DNA from: Oreohelix idahoensis
Lineage: Eukaryota; Mollusca; Gastropoda; Stylommatophora; Oreohelicidae
Assembly: GCA_024509875.1 (NCBI GenBank)
Contig: JAMPIV010004910.1
Span: 34,832 to 98,831, forward strand
Reading direction: 5' to 3'
DNA: 64,000 bases
Shown: positions 45,401 through 50,368 of the stretch, in pieces
Layout of the letters: each line of letters opens with the position of its first letter
Position numbering within the stretch: position 1 is the stretch's first letter
Made by a program: the position numbers and the translations under genes
Notes under the pieces: model-generated
Databases searched by the model: none
Seen by the model: the letters and a program-made list of their open reading frames with translations, nothing else
Told to the model about the DNA's origin: nothing

Positions 45401-47108
45401 TCCCTAACTCAAAGAGCAGAGTCGGGTACCCATTTACAGCTGGGTAGACTGGAGTGTGCCTGTACCTTGATTCGAAACCGGCACATTAGCCGCGAGAGAA
45501 CAGCCCTCTAACCACTCTTGTCAATGAGACGCTCCATTGTGTGCTAGCATCTGGAAAATATTATTTGCTGTTACAAGAGATTCAATGTCTTATATCTGAT
45601 CAGTAATTGGATATAATTTTCATCACAAGTAAGCTAATAAGCTAGATTTTGTAGCAGCCAGCAGAAGGGTGTGGATATGTCAGTAGAAATTTAAAATGGA
45701 AGGGGAAAGAGAATAACAACACAATGTTAAAGCAGTTTTTCAAATGTTATCATTGGCTTGTCTTTTCGTCTAAGGTCATGTAATATCTTAGCAGGCACTT
45801 ATTATTGCTTTTTGAAGACACTTTGACAAATGGTCACTTTAGAGCAGGGGTCGGCAACCGGTCGATCGTGATCTACCATTCAATCTATGATTTTTAAATA
45901 AGGAGAATTTTCGACTAGCCCTCTTCTGCTCACATTTAAAAAGTGGTGTATCACCAGGTTTAAACGTACTTTTTCCGAGTTCAAAACCCACGGGCTAGCA
46001 TATTAAAATTCACCTTATTTATGAATTGTATGAGATGTCAATGCAACCTTTTCTGTCTAACGAAGTTAACATTTGGTAAAATATAATTTAGTTTGAATTT
46101 TCCACTGTTCTATTGATGGAATTATAGGAAGCCGATCATCTGGCAGAGGTAAAAGTTATATATAAGCTTCATATGCATGGAGGCATATCTGGAGTCATCT
46201 TTATATGACCACCAGCAATGTACAATGCTACAATATACATATGTGGAAGTGAACCTCTGTTCTGTGAGGCTAATTATCCCCTCATTGACACTTGAGCCCC
46301 AGATGTGATTCTTGGGCTTTGACCTGGTTGACTGCATGCAGGAGGATCTCACTATGGACCCAGTGATAGGCAGGGAAGTGGCTCTGTGCAGGATGTGACA
46401 ATTCCTTGGGAGAGCCCAGAACACAGTATTTTAGCTCTGCATATTTGGAGAGCCCCAAGAATGGTGCGGAATGCATAGTATGCTATGCACTCTTACTCCT
46501 AGCTTGGGACCAGATGTGATGATCCTTTAAGTGCAAGCCAAGCTGAAGAAACTAGAGCTCATGAGTTCGGAATGGCAGAAAAGCCACAGGAAAAGCTTAG
46601 ATCTACAGTCTAGATAATACCAAGGAGTCTTCAACTTGGTATTGGCGGCAAAAGAGCAAGAAGCTCAGCAGCCCTAGTTAAACAACAACAACAATATATA
46701 AGCTTCATGTATTCAAAATTCCACATACTCTGAAATCTGAAAACAGACATGATTTTGTCAATGTAGATCTCAGTATTTCTGTATTAGATCTAGCCAGTTC
46801 TTGGGTGGTTGCCTACCCCTGACTTAGTGTATAGAATTTGATGTCAGCCTAAGTATGGCACCATCATAATTTGGTAACCTGAAACATCAGATTCTCTTGG
46901 TCATCAGGTGTGGCCATGTGGAACATCAAACACTTTACCCAGACAACCTGAGCCCACCATGGCGGACAAGGACTCACCTCAGACATCACCTTCAGAAGCA
47001 CCAGCATCCATTACTGCGACTGCAGCTACAACATTGATAGTGTCTAGCTCTAGCAGCTGTGCTGTCAGCTCACATGACGAGAATATTTTAAAGTCCATGG
47101 TTCACAAG
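11688..47108 (+). CDS. ZNF341: ZNF341-like C2H2 zinc-finger gene, 5' and 3' partial, eight exons
   Basis: Exons: 11688-11762, 14278-14591, 16439-16510, 25507-25638, 27810-28104, 35417-35568, 41159-41308, 46908-47108. All introns are GT/AG and all seven junctions are phase-compatible, giving about 464 continuous codons. Recognisable against vertebrate ZNF341 are the N-terminal AVQSLLDSQ motif, a C2HC finger (CGKCKKQF...H....C), an acidic ADDLL segment, two adjacent C2H2 fingers, and HK|VWP directly after them. Human ZNF341 is a nuclear transcription factor that activates STAT3 and STAT1; the role in this invertebrate is unknown. The fingers expected after exon 9 were not found up to 64000, so the gene continues beyond the window. 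Introns of 1.7-9.0 kb are filled with minisatellites and transposons. Confidence 0.9.
11824..11892 (-). mobile_element. LINE-A 3' tip, 69 bp, with 13-bp TSD
   Basis: Carries only the terminal (TACT)n tail and the last about 60 bp of LINE-A (gtcgttccccttctaccgtg), antisense, inside intron 2. Flanked by the perfect direct repeat acagagtttgact at 11811-11823 and 11893-11905. It is an extreme 5' truncation produced by target-primed reverse transcription. Confidence 0.9.
12040..12230 (-). mobile_element. LINE-C fragment, diverged, antisense
   Basis: Similar in order to the LINE-C fragments at 21.3 and 31.0 kb (catgtctcccttctccatgt, then gggatcctagggcaatgaca and tgctatcag.tggtt). Heavily diverged. 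A further piece with the same family's cacattggtg and gcaagcacccattt... lies at about 12535-12590. Confidence 0.5.
12290..12600 (+). repeat. Dispersed repeat Y, copy 1
   Basis: Shares with 40760-41060 the start gctttgttt..g.aaacc..g and then multiple short near-repeats of the form 'gaaaagt.gccca..gt..cccaaaatag.cag'. It ends aactttcagaatatttc. The internal units of 40-45 bp are imperfectly tandem. No coding capacity. Class unknown. Confidence 0.6.
13036..13425 (+). mobile_element. LINE-B 3' fragment
   Basis: Translates with stops into a LINE C-terminus: [15 protein letters not shown], then [20 protein letters not shown] and QFVAALQD. Its 3' end (gtgatgggcactgactgctt, then taaggatgcaagaaaaag) is an old version of the (GAA)-tailed end seen at 20652-21061 and in the SINEs. 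Confidence 0.7.
13640..14120 (-). mobile_element. LINE-F C-terminal fragment, antisense
   Basis: Minus-strand translation contains [19 protein letters not shown], the conserved RLRTGHNRLN motif of the post-RT region of Jockey/I-type LINEs, followed by interrupted frames. A second antisense copy is at 54040-54420. Both are decayed. Confidence 0.65.
14278..14591 (+). CDS. ZNF341: ZNF341-like exon 3 (first zinc finger, Q-rich)
   Basis: Acceptor ctgttgacag, donor gtaagtta at 14592. It starts with an acidic run (EEEEEDIFQ) and a C-x2-C-x12-H-x4-C finger containing [18 protein letters not shown], the same C2HC form as in vertebrate ZNF341. A glutamine-rich stretch coded by CAG repeats (about 14381-14425) and a short Ser/Thr-rich repeat ([18 protein letters not shown]) follow. 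Vertebrate orthologues instead have a proline-rich region here. Confidence 0.9.
14635..15010. repeat. Degenerate minisatellite of about 55-60 bp units
   Basis: Intron 3 begins with about six diverged copies of a unit containing tgttacaccatttgttgaat followed by ttctgcctacac and a pyrimidine-rich spacer. Units differ by substitutions and length, so the array is old. Confidence 0.7.
15326..15535 (+). mobile_element. SINE with (GAA)n tail, copy 1, 11-bp TSD
   Basis: 210-bp element starting accaacgggctgatcacccg and ending in GAAGAAGAAGAA. Flanked by the perfect duplication gattattgtag at 15315-15325 and 15536-15546. Internally it contains two similar modules (gttgccctaaagacgcca..aggcgtgatgg). Its last about 70 bp match the 3' end of LINE-B. 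It has no coding function. Other copies are at 18932-19146 and, antisense, 54628-54841. Confidence 0.92.
15900..16140 (+). mobile_element. LINE-C 3' fragment, sense
   Basis: Plus-strand translation gives [21 protein letters not shown] and ENWRQE, with stops, then a 3' end reading ggcctgtgctccttggggag. This is the sense form of the family found antisense at 21.3, 22.7 and 31.0 kb, and in sense at 30690. Confidence 0.65.
16439..16510 (+). CDS. ZNF341: ZNF341-like exon 4
   Basis: 72-bp phase-0 exon with acceptor tgtttcag and donor GTAAGT at 16511. It encodes 24 residues beginning [12 protein letters not shown]. No domain; it corresponds in position to the 'ITVPPSPLIQTL' linker of vertebrate ZNF341. 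The call rests on perfect splice sites, phase and position. Confidence 0.75.
16983..17078. repeat. Three tandem 32-bp units
   Basis: The unit tgtgtttgataaacttctgt followed by ctgggatgtctg starts at 16983, 17015 and 17047, with few differences. Confidence 0.9.
17918..20410 (+). pseudogene. LINE-K ORF2: reverse transcriptase plus C2H2 finger, split by a SINE
   Basis: The first part (17918-18931) has [47 protein letters not shown] and [12 protein letters not shown]. After the SINE (18932-19146) the frame resumes with [22 protein letters not shown] and the catalytic FADDC (about 19462). It continues with [28 protein letters not shown] and a C-terminal C2H2 finger ([21 protein letters not shown]) at 20335-20400. 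Apart from the insertion the RT-to-finger frame is open, so this was a recently intact element. The finger is presumed to bind nucleic acid. Confidence 0.9.
18932..19146 (+). mobile_element. SINE with (GAA)n tail, copy 2, inside LINE-K, 13-bp TSD
   Basis: Starts cccaatgggctgatcacccg and ends in GAAGAAGAAGAAGAAG. Flanked by the perfect duplication atggaagatcatg at 18919-18931 and 19147-19159. The host RT reading frame is in register on both sides once the element and one duplication copy are discounted, so this insertion alone broke that part of the LINE. Confidence 0.95.
20652..21061 (-). mobile_element. LINE-B 3' fragment, antisense, 18-bp TSD
   Basis: Flanked by the direct repeat tggtgaacagggtcctgt at 20634-20651 and 21062-21079, extendable to 23 bp with one mismatch. 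Minus-strand translation shows the LINE C-terminus: [52 protein letters not shown] and RRDGH, then a 3' end gctttgacagccggtggcta plus a GAA tail. This end is shared with the SINE family. One in-frame stop follows TAML. Confidence 0.9.
21100..21136. repeat. (CA)n/(CT)n microsatellite
   Basis: Short run of ACAC followed by CTCT repeats just inside the right end of the Tigger remnant. Confidence 0.8.
21300..21830 (-). mobile_element. LINE-C 3' fragment, antisense
   Basis: Minus-strand translation carries [16 protein letters not shown] and [11 protein letters not shown], matching post-RT regions of LINE ORF2 ([12 protein letters not shown]...NWRRDVE.DMK). The antisense of ctccatgtttcacagccata encodes the LL.G.E.W region. 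The single-copy sequence cttgtcatcagttccatatt at about 21583 corresponds to the unit that is tandemly amplified at 22909-23721. Confidence 0.75.
21876..22459. mobile_element. Fold-back MITE with about 260-bp inverted arms
   Basis: The left arm begins CTATAGTCCGTTCGGAAATT. The right arm ends as its near-perfect reverse complement, ...AATTTCCGAACGGGCTATAG. The arms stay complementary with few mismatches up to ttacaagatccgttcaaaaa and its mate, leaving a loop of about 50 bp near 22140-22195. No coding capacity. Termini TATAG(T/C)CCGTTCGG with TA at the edge suggest a Tc1/mariner-related element; the family is not certain. Confidence 0.85.
22735..23870 (-). mobile_element. LINE-C 3' fragment, antisense, expanded by a 26-bp array
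   Basis: Left part (ccctggggattccagaacga, then tcctatccatctccagcatc) and right part (tctattctgtgcaagcactc, then agagccatacaataagactg) match the LINE-C copy at 21300-21830 in the same order. Between them the sequence that is single-copy in the other fragment has expanded into the 26-bp minisatellite. Confidence 0.75.
22909..23721. repeat. 26-bp minisatellite, about 31 copies
   Basis: The unit is cttgtcatcagttccacatt followed by agtgat. Copies are nearly identical, with a few substitutions (agtcat at about 23450-23520, ataagt at about 23566, cgtcag at about 23641). It lies within a LINE-C fragment in intron 4. Confidence 0.97.
23935..24230. repeat. Dispersed repeat Z, copy 1, with a 72-bp internal duplication
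   Basis: A block starting gccactaataccaggtttat at 24004 is repeated from 24076 with very few changes. The wider segment (ttcccaggggtctgtgaaga to ggtggcttcatgctctgtaa) resembles 50085-50300 (ttcccggtggtctcttggga to gtggcttcctgctccatagg). Nature unknown. Confidence 0.65.
24264..25478. repeat. 25-bp minisatellite, about 49 copies
   Basis: The unit is tgttgttgcctagacatttg followed by atgaa or atgga. Two variants (gaatg and ggatg) alternate irregularly. It stops about 30 bp before the first base of exon 5. Confidence 0.97.
25507..25638 (+). CDS. ZNF341: ZNF341-like exon 5 (acidic segment)
   Basis: 132-bp phase-0 exon with acceptor cttccag and donor GTATGT at 25639. It encodes 44 residues, including [17 protein letters not shown], which lines up with the vertebrate [21 protein letters not shown]. 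The acceptor lies only about 30 bp downstream of a 1.2-kb minisatellite, so the branch site must lie at the array edge or inside it. Confidence 0.85.
25660..25830 (+). repeat. Dispersed repeat X, copy 2
   Basis: Starts directly after the exon 5 donor. Shares the GGTTGAGAATTGAG...CATTCTGCCCTTC block with copies at 7010 and 40443, plus the distal ttctcatgtgtactttaggc / tcaacattgtcagagtagca part with copy 1. Confidence 0.6.
25831..26558. other. Intron 5, nothing recognised
   Basis: AT-rich intronic sequence without a recognised gene, repeat family or RNA. Confidence 0.5.
26559..27757. repeat. 37-bp minisatellite, about 32 copies
   Basis: The unit is tagtaataacacttcactgc then tgctccactccttagtg. 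Outer units at both ends are more diverged (C-rich on the left, ctgagtttag on the right) than the central ones, the pattern of a homogenised array. It ends about 52 bp upstream of exon 6. Confidence 0.97.
27810..28104 (+). CDS. ZNF341: ZNF341-like exon 6 (Thr/Gln/Pro-rich linker)
   Basis: 295-bp exon with acceptor tctgtgcag and donor GTAATA at 28105, ending in phase 1. It encodes a low-complexity linker rich in Thr, Ser, Gln and Pro (for example [20 protein letters not shown] and [10 protein letters not shown]), ending FKPSPTKAG, similar to GFKPKGPNP of the vertebrate linker. It was chosen over longer open frames because its splice sites and phases join exons 5 and 7. Confidence 0.85.
28158..28530 (+). 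mobile_element. hAT-like element fragment, related to the 45845 element
   Basis: Begins gagtctgcaacctgtccatc, which resembles the left end of the hAT element at 45845 (gggtcggcaaccggtcgatc). It continues with shared landmarks (aaaagtactttttccg, then ctagc/cagcttat..aaattcac, then tgcagtc/caacct.ttctg). The right end could not be placed. Confidence 0.5.
28618..30203 (-). mobile_element. LINE-A copy 2, antisense, 14-bp TSD
   Basis: 5'-truncated LINE-A in antisense in intron 6, with its (TTAC)n tail at 28618. Flanked by the perfect duplication acaagaccaacaac at 28604-28617 and 30204-30217. Very similar to copy 1 (4198-6332), so the family moved recently. Confidence 0.95.
28626..30154 (-). pseudogene. 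LINE-A copy 2 reverse transcriptase, broken
   Basis: Minus-strand frames 29876-30154, 29280-29843 and 28626-29171 cover the RT from [15 protein letters not shown] through [40 protein letters not shown] and FADDV to [10 protein letters not shown]. It carries one frameshift near 29890, a TGA at about 29845, and a TGA after the MVIS motif at 29280 that is also present in copy 1. It lacks the TAG seen in copy 1. Not functional as it stands. Confidence 0.9.
30400..30450. repeat. Homopolymer G(51)
   Basis: An uninterrupted run of 51 G on the plus strand in intron 6. It may be a real, G-quadruplex-prone tract or an assembly artefact. Confidence 0.95.
30690..30955 (+). mobile_element. LINE-C 3' fragment, sense
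   Basis: Contains ctgatagcatcacaaggcag and tctgaaatccccaggttaag, the sense counterpart of the antisense LINE-C pieces. It ends ggcctatactccacaaggag then ttgaaaggtcatgg. It lies tail-to-tail with the antisense LINE-C that starts at about 31005. Confidence 0.7.
31005..35300 (-). mobile_element. LINE-C RT fragment, antisense, hugely expanded by a 51-bp array
   Basis: Left flank (minus strand) encodes [16 protein letters not shown] and the LINE C-terminal region. Right flank encodes [17 protein letters not shown], the standard RT segment just before the (F/Y)xYLGS motif. The array occupies exactly the position of that motif. An ancestral fragment of about 0.55 kb has thus become 4.3 kb. Confidence 0.8.
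31463..35192. repeat. 51-bp minisatellite, about 73 copies, derived from LINE reverse transcriptase
   Basis: The unit (plus strand) is tgttctacatcttgtagtgg-like, continuing tgtttctttattgcttccaa and gatatacatatg; variants differ mainly at a single A/G (acatatg or acgtatg). On the minus strand each unit encodes [17 protein letters not shown] (17 codons). The period is a multiple of three, so frames stay open for hundreds of codons on both strands. Irregular units at about 32165-32300, 32430-32480, 33250, 33330-33435 and 34965-34985 break the frames. Confidence 0.97.
35417..35568 (+). CDS. ZNF341: ZNF341-like exon 7 (basic linker)
   Basis: 152-bp exon entered in phase 1. The acceptor is ttcttgtttcag and the donor GTTTAT at 35569. 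It encodes a lysine/arginine-rich linker ([14 protein letters not shown]... to ARPKLQ), equivalent to the TRRAKGARG...KAQKLK segment that precedes fingers 2 and 3 in vertebrate ZNF341. It leaves phase 0 for exon 8. Confidence 0.85.
35775..36237 (+). mobile_element. LINE-D 3' fragment with (ATT)n tail
   Basis: The frame 35791-36039 encodes [20 protein letters not shown] and [18 protein letters not shown]. After a stop it continues [20 protein letters not shown] and [15 protein letters not shown], then a tail of ATT repeats. This is a typical L2/CR1-like or related LINE C-terminus. It is in intron 7, with one in-frame stop. Confidence 0.75.
36471..36614. repeat. Two tandem units of 66-68 bp
   Basis: acaccccaagtatacacact... 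at 36471 is repeated from 36537, and a third start (acaccccaag) occurs at 36605. Confidence 0.8.
36830..37128 (-). pseudogene. Decayed LINE reverse-transcriptase fragment (LINE-J), antisense
   Basis: Minus-strand translation gives [29 protein letters not shown], and [11 protein letters not shown], equivalent to the DYTKAFDRVKH...IKNMYW...RGVRQGCVLSP core of many LINE RTs. It carries several stops. The readable part ends at 37128, just before the TTAA that begins the piggyBac candidate, as if the transposon had cut it. Confidence 0.6.
37189..37770. repeat. Diverged direct duplication inside the piggyBac element
   Basis: The segment at about 37189-37380 (tttgcattaaataatttatt, then gttgtatatcaaaatgt, then aaatgaaacccctatat and cacttaactaaattgttcag) recurs in the same order at about 37575-37770. 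It lies on the side of the transposase stop codon. Subterminal repeats of this kind may bind transposase, which is inference. Confidence 0.8.
37997..39839 (-). pseudogene. piggyBac transposase (PGBD-like), one frameshift
   Basis: Frame 39839-38943 supplies an acidic N-terminus and the start of the catalytic domain ([43 protein letters not shown]). Frame 38950-37997 continues with [46 protein letters not shown] and a Cys-rich C-terminal domain (CVIC...CDGC...C). The three catalytic aspartates expected in piggyBac are present (LDEM, YADRYY, CDKVDQ). A single-base slip near 38945 separates the two frames; otherwise about 610 codons are open, the usual family length. The intact enzyme cuts and pastes at TTAA. 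Confidence 0.9.
40443..40550 (+). repeat. Dispersed repeat X, copy 3
   Basis: acgaacgaacttatgctcaa, then ggttgagaattgggctc and taacattctgcccttccttt match copies at 7010 and 25660. It is shorter than the other two. Confidence 0.6.
40760..41060 (+). repeat. Dispersed repeat Y, copy 2
   Basis: gctttgtttcgcaaaccagg, then gttagaaaagtagcccagat and ttgcccaaaatagccagagt follow the same order as at 12290-12600. It lies just upstream of exon 8. Confidence 0.6.
41159..41308 (+). CDS. ZNF341: ZNF341-like exon 8 (two C2H2 fingers)
   Basis: 150-bp phase-0 exon with acceptor ttggttacag and donor GTTAGT at 41309. It encodes two complete C2H2 fingers: [21 protein letters not shown], then linker TGEKPFQ, then [21 protein letters not shown]. 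The pair is almost identical to the vertebrate ZNF341 pair, including the unusual KSNVKKHM helix. This is the strongest evidence for orthology. Confidence 0.97.
41390..41600 (+). mobile_element. tRNA-derived SINE, sense copy
   Basis: A tRNA-like head (gtgattacagcgcctgactc, box-B-like atgttcgagtttt) is followed by a body with ctccagtctacccagctgta, then aatgg and gaagggaactggtcattccc. The same body is found antisense at 45320-45535. No obvious TSD. Confidence 0.75.
41640..42336. other. Intron 8 segment, nothing recognised
   Basis: No gene or known repeat recognised on either strand. Confidence 0.4.
42337..42677. repeat. Dispersed repeat W, copy 1
   Basis: About 340 bp shared at high identity with 50369-50702 in the same orientation. 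It runs from ..cccagctttttct to cttatgatgggcttttaca and includes gggatcctcgctgctgctac. No coding potential. The sharply defined ends suggest a short mobile element of unknown class. Confidence 0.8.
42866..43350 (+). pseudogene. LINE-E post-RT fragment
   Basis: The frame 42886-43164 encodes [34 protein letters not shown] and [14 protein letters not shown], the (F.YLG..I..DG....I..RI..A) and (YGSE.W) region after the RT catalytic core of LINEs. The following 200 bp continue with stops (FIGHVMRR at about 43265). Strongly decayed. Confidence 0.7.
43360..43575 (-). mobile_element. tRNA-derived SINE, antisense
   Basis: On the minus strand it starts with a tRNA-like head: box A gtgggtcagtggttagtgca and box B ggtttgatcccg, about 40 bp apart. 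A unique body with ggtcgaccgagcctcatgaa follows. Different body from the SINE at 41390/45320. Confidence 0.65.
43741..45251. repeat. 36-bp minisatellite, about 42 copies
   Basis: The unit is aaccaaagagaataagaatc then tccacacaacatcgtc. Variants alternate at aca(a/g)cat and (g/a)tc. The 36-bp period keeps frames open on both strands; the minus strand would read [12 protein letters not shown] over and over. A few 1-2 bp indels (about 44400 and 44580) shift frames. In intron 8. Confidence 0.97.
45320..45535 (-). mobile_element. tRNA-derived SINE, antisense copy
   Basis: The minus-strand head has agtggttagagggctgttct and box B ccggtttcgaatcaagg. The body has ctccagtctacccagctgta and gaagggaactggtcacccca as in the sense copy at 41390. 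RNA polymerase III promoter boxes are well preserved here. Confidence 0.85.
45845..46820 (+). mobile_element. Non-autonomous hAT transposon with nested retroelement
   Basis: The left end CAGGGGTCGGCAACCGG (45845) and the reverse complement of the right end (CAGGGGTAGGCAACCAC, ending 46820) form the terminal inverted repeat typical of hAT elements. The flanking 8-mers (ctttagag and acttagtg) match at five of eight positions, as expected for an old duplication. No transposase is encoded. A second fragment of the same family lies at 28158. Confidence 0.8.
46173..46693 (+). mobile_element. Retroelement fragment with (CAA)n tail inside the hAT, 15-bp TSD
   Basis: About 520 bp ending gttaaacaacaacaacaa. 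Flanked by the perfect 15-bp duplication atatataagcttcat at 46158-46172 and 46694-46708. The body (for example gggagagcccagaacacagt, then ggcaaaagagcaagaagctc) has no open frame I can assign. It is probably a LINE 3' end or a SINE. Confidence 0.85.
46908..47108 (+). CDS. ZNF341: ZNF341-like exon 9 (linker after finger 3)
   Basis: 201-bp phase-0 exon with acceptor ggtcatcag and donor GTTAGT at 47109. It begins VWPCGTSN, matching vertebrate VWPPGHSG immediately after the THK that ends the finger pair. The rest is a Ser/Thr/Ala/Pro-rich linker ending [10 protein letters not shown]. The next vertebrate exon would carry more C2H2 fingers; none is visible downstream in this window. Confidence 0.85.
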
Positions 47109-47254
47109 GTTAGTAGTACTGTGGACACTGCTAGCTGTTGGTACAGTTTGCATATGCAGTAGAGCTCTGAATGTGATACGGGTTGTTCAGATATTGAAAG
47201 TTTGGATTATTGGATTGAGAAGAAAAAAAGCTCATATCCACACAACAATTTTTA

Positions 47255-47540
47255 TTATTTAGTCTTTATTAAACATTAGAGCTTTCTCAAGTAACATTGG
47301 TCCTGAAATAAGATGTCCAGCTCATCTTTTTTTGCAAATATTTGTATATTAACTGCTACTTTGACTTCATCAGCCTTTGTCATTATTTGTCTCTGGAGCC
47401 ACCATCTTCACTTTCTAATACAGAAAAGAACTGAAGAATTGACTCATTATTCTTGTCAATGTCAGAAATAATGGCCACCCCAGCATTATATCTTTCAGAG
47501 ATTTTGTTCACTTATCAACAAATTATTGTCACTGTCTGCA
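47255..47540 (-). pseudogene. Tigger/jerky-type transposase DNA-binding domain fragment, antisense
   Basis: Minus-strand translation in shifting frames gives YNAGVAIISDIDKNNESILQ, FFSVLESEDGGSR, then KKDELDILF and SGPMLLEKA. This is the order of the two helix-turn-helix parts of pogo/Tigger and CENP-B-like proteins (G.STISDI.KN...I..F...ES...G..RK and G.PISGPML.EKA). At least two frameshifts; not functional. It lies just downstream of exon 9. Confidence 0.7.
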
Positions 47541-47657
47541 ATTGACATTGTACATTTTGTAGTATCCATGAAAATTAAAATGGGTTTAAAAAGAAAAAAA
47601 TAAACAAAACACTAAAATGACTATACTGAAGCTGGGAACAGACTGGAATTGTCTGGA

Positions 47658-49925
47658 ATAACAAACTTACAGGTTGATTCAGCAAGTGGAGGGGCGCTCA
47701 CATAACAAACTTACAGGTTGATTCAGCAAGTGGAGGGGCGCTCACATAACAAACTTACAGGTTGATTCAGCAAGTGGAGGGGCGCTCACATAACAAACTT
47801 ACAGGTTGACTCATCAGATGGAGGGGCGCTCGCATAACAAACTTACAGGTTGACTCAGCAGGTGGAGGGGCACTCACATAACTAACTTACAGGTTGACTC
47901 ATCAAGTAGAGGGGCGCTCACATAACTAACTTACAGGTTGACTCATCAAGTAGAGGGGCGCTCACATAACAAACTTACAGGTTGACTCAGTAAGTAGAGG
48001 GGCGCTCACATAACAAACTTACAGGTTGACTCAGTAAGTAGAGGGGCGCTCATATAACAAACTTACAGGTTGACTCATCAAGTAGAGGGGCGCTCACATA
48101 ACTAACTTACAGGTTGACTCATCAAGTAGAGGGGCGCTCACATAACTAACTTACAGGTTGACTCATCAAGTAGAGGGGCGCTCACATAACAAACTTACAG
48201 GTTGACTCAGTAAGTAGAGGGGCGCTCACATAACAAACTTACAGGTTGACTCAGTAAGTAGAGGGGCGCTCACATAACAAACTTACAGGTTGACTCAGTA
48301 AGTTCACACTTAACAAACTTACAGGTTGATCAGTAAGTAGAGGGGCACTCACATAACTAACTTACAGGTTGACTCATCAAGTAGAGGGGGCGCTCACAAT
48401 AACTTACAGGTTGAGTTAGAGGGGCGCTCACATAACAAAACTTACAGGTTGACTCAGTAAGTAGAGGGGCGCTCACATAACAAATACAGTTTTGACTCAG
48501 TAAGTAGAGGGCGCTCACATAACAAACTTACAGGTTGACTCAGTAAGTAGAGGGGCGCTCACATAACAAACTTACAGGTTGACTCAGTAAGTAGAGGGGC
48601 ACTCACATAACAAACTTACAGGTTGACTCAGTAAGTAGAGGGGCACTCACATAACAAACTTACAGGTTGACTCAGTAAGTAGAGGGGCGCTCACATAACA
48701 AACTTACAGGTTGACTCATCAAGTAGAGGGGCACTCACATAACTAACTTACAGGTTGACTCAGTAAGTAGAGGGGCGCTCACATAACAAACTTACAGGTT
48801 GACTCAGTAAGTAGAGGGGCGCTCACATAACAAACTTACAGGTTGACTCATCAAGTAGAGGGGCGCTCACATAACAAACTTACAGTCAAGTAGAGGGGCA
48901 CTCACATAACTAACTTACAGGTTGACTCAGTAAGTAGAGGGGCGCTTCAAAACAAACTTACAGGTTGACTCATCAAGTAGGGGCGCTCACATAACAAACT
49001 TACAGGTTGACTCACCAAGTAGAGGGGCGCTCACATAACTAACTTACAGGTTGACTCAGTAAGTAGAGGGGCGCTCACATAACAAACTTACAGGTTGACT
49101 CATCAAGTAGAGGGGCGCTCACATAACAAACTTACAGGTTGACTCATCAAGTAGAGGGGCACTCACATAACAAACTTACAGGTTGACTCAGTAAGTAGAG
49201 GGGCGCTCACATAACAAACTTACAGGTTGACTCATCAAGTAGAGGGGCACTCACATAACAAACTTACAGGTTGACTCATCAAGTAGAGGGGCGCTCACAT
49301 AACAAACTTACAGGTTGACTCATCAAGTAGAGGGGCACTCACATAACTAACTTACAGGTTGACTCAGTAAGTAGAGGGGCGCTCACATAACAAACTTACA
49401 GGTTGACTCATCAAGTAGAGGGGCGCTCACATAACAAACTTACAGGTTGACTCAGTAAGTAGAGGGGCGCTCACATAACAAACTTACAGGTTGACTCATC
49501 AAGTAGAGGGGCGCTCATATAACAAACTTACAGGTTGACTCAGTAAGTAGAGGGGCGCTCACATAACAAACTTACAGGTTGACTCATCAAGTAGAGGGGC
49601 GCTCACATAACAAACTTACAGGTTGACTCAGTAAGTAGAGGGGCGCTCACATAACAAACTTACAGGTTGACTCATCAAGTAGAGGGGCGCTCACATAACA
49701 AACTTACAGGTTGACTCATCAAGTAGAGGGGCGCTCATATAACAAACTTACAGGTTGACTCAGTAAGTAGAGGGGCGCTCACATAACAAACTTACAGGTT
49801 GACTCATCAAGTAGAGGGGCACTCACATAACAAACTTACAGGTTGACTCAGTAAGTAGAGGGGCGCTCACATAACAAACTTACAGGTTGACTCAGCAGGT
49901 GGAGGGGCGCTCATATAACAAACTT
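47658..49925. repeat. 44-bp minisatellite, about 51 copies, each with an AP-1-like motif
   Basis: The unit is aacaaacttacaggttgact then catcaagtagaggggcgctc and acat. Most units contain TGACTCA, the consensus of AP-1-type bZIP factors; the first three have TGATTCA instead. Variants are cat(c) or cag(t) after the motif and gcgctc or gcactc. Several irregular units occur at about 48300-48500 and 48880-48980. It lies in the intron after exon 9. Confidence 0.97.
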
Positions 49926-50084
49926 TGCATGCAGTCCTTTTTTTTTTTTTTTTGGTGATTCAGTTTATTGACAGTTCAGACAATCTGAGTTCTACTGTAT
50001 GTCCTAGCTAGGTCATAATGGATCGTAACCTTTGACACTGCTATAAAAGTAGGTGATATAGGTTGTGGATAAATGAATACATCC

Positions 50085-50300
50085 ATTGAAATGACCGGCG
50101 CAGTTCCCGGTGGTCTCTTGGGACAAAAAGAATAGGACTACTGGGATGTTGTTAGAGGCAGCCATCATGAAGTTGTGAGTGGAGCTGGCATACTCATGTC
50201 AAACAAATTGCTACAGAAACTATGGTTACAAGAACACTGAAATTCTTTGGTGCAGGCTTACTAAGGAATAACTGCCGTGGTGGCTTCCTGCTCCATAGGG
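50085..50300. repeat. Dispersed repeat Z, copy 2
   Basis: Similar in order to 23935-24230 (ttcccggtggtctcttggga, tgtcaaacaaattgctacag, gtggcttcctgctcc). It does not carry the 72-bp duplication. Confidence 0.5.
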
Positions 50301-50368
50301 AGTGATAACAAGGAAATGATAATGATATTGAAGATTCCAGTAAGTGTATGTCACATTAACATGTCTTA

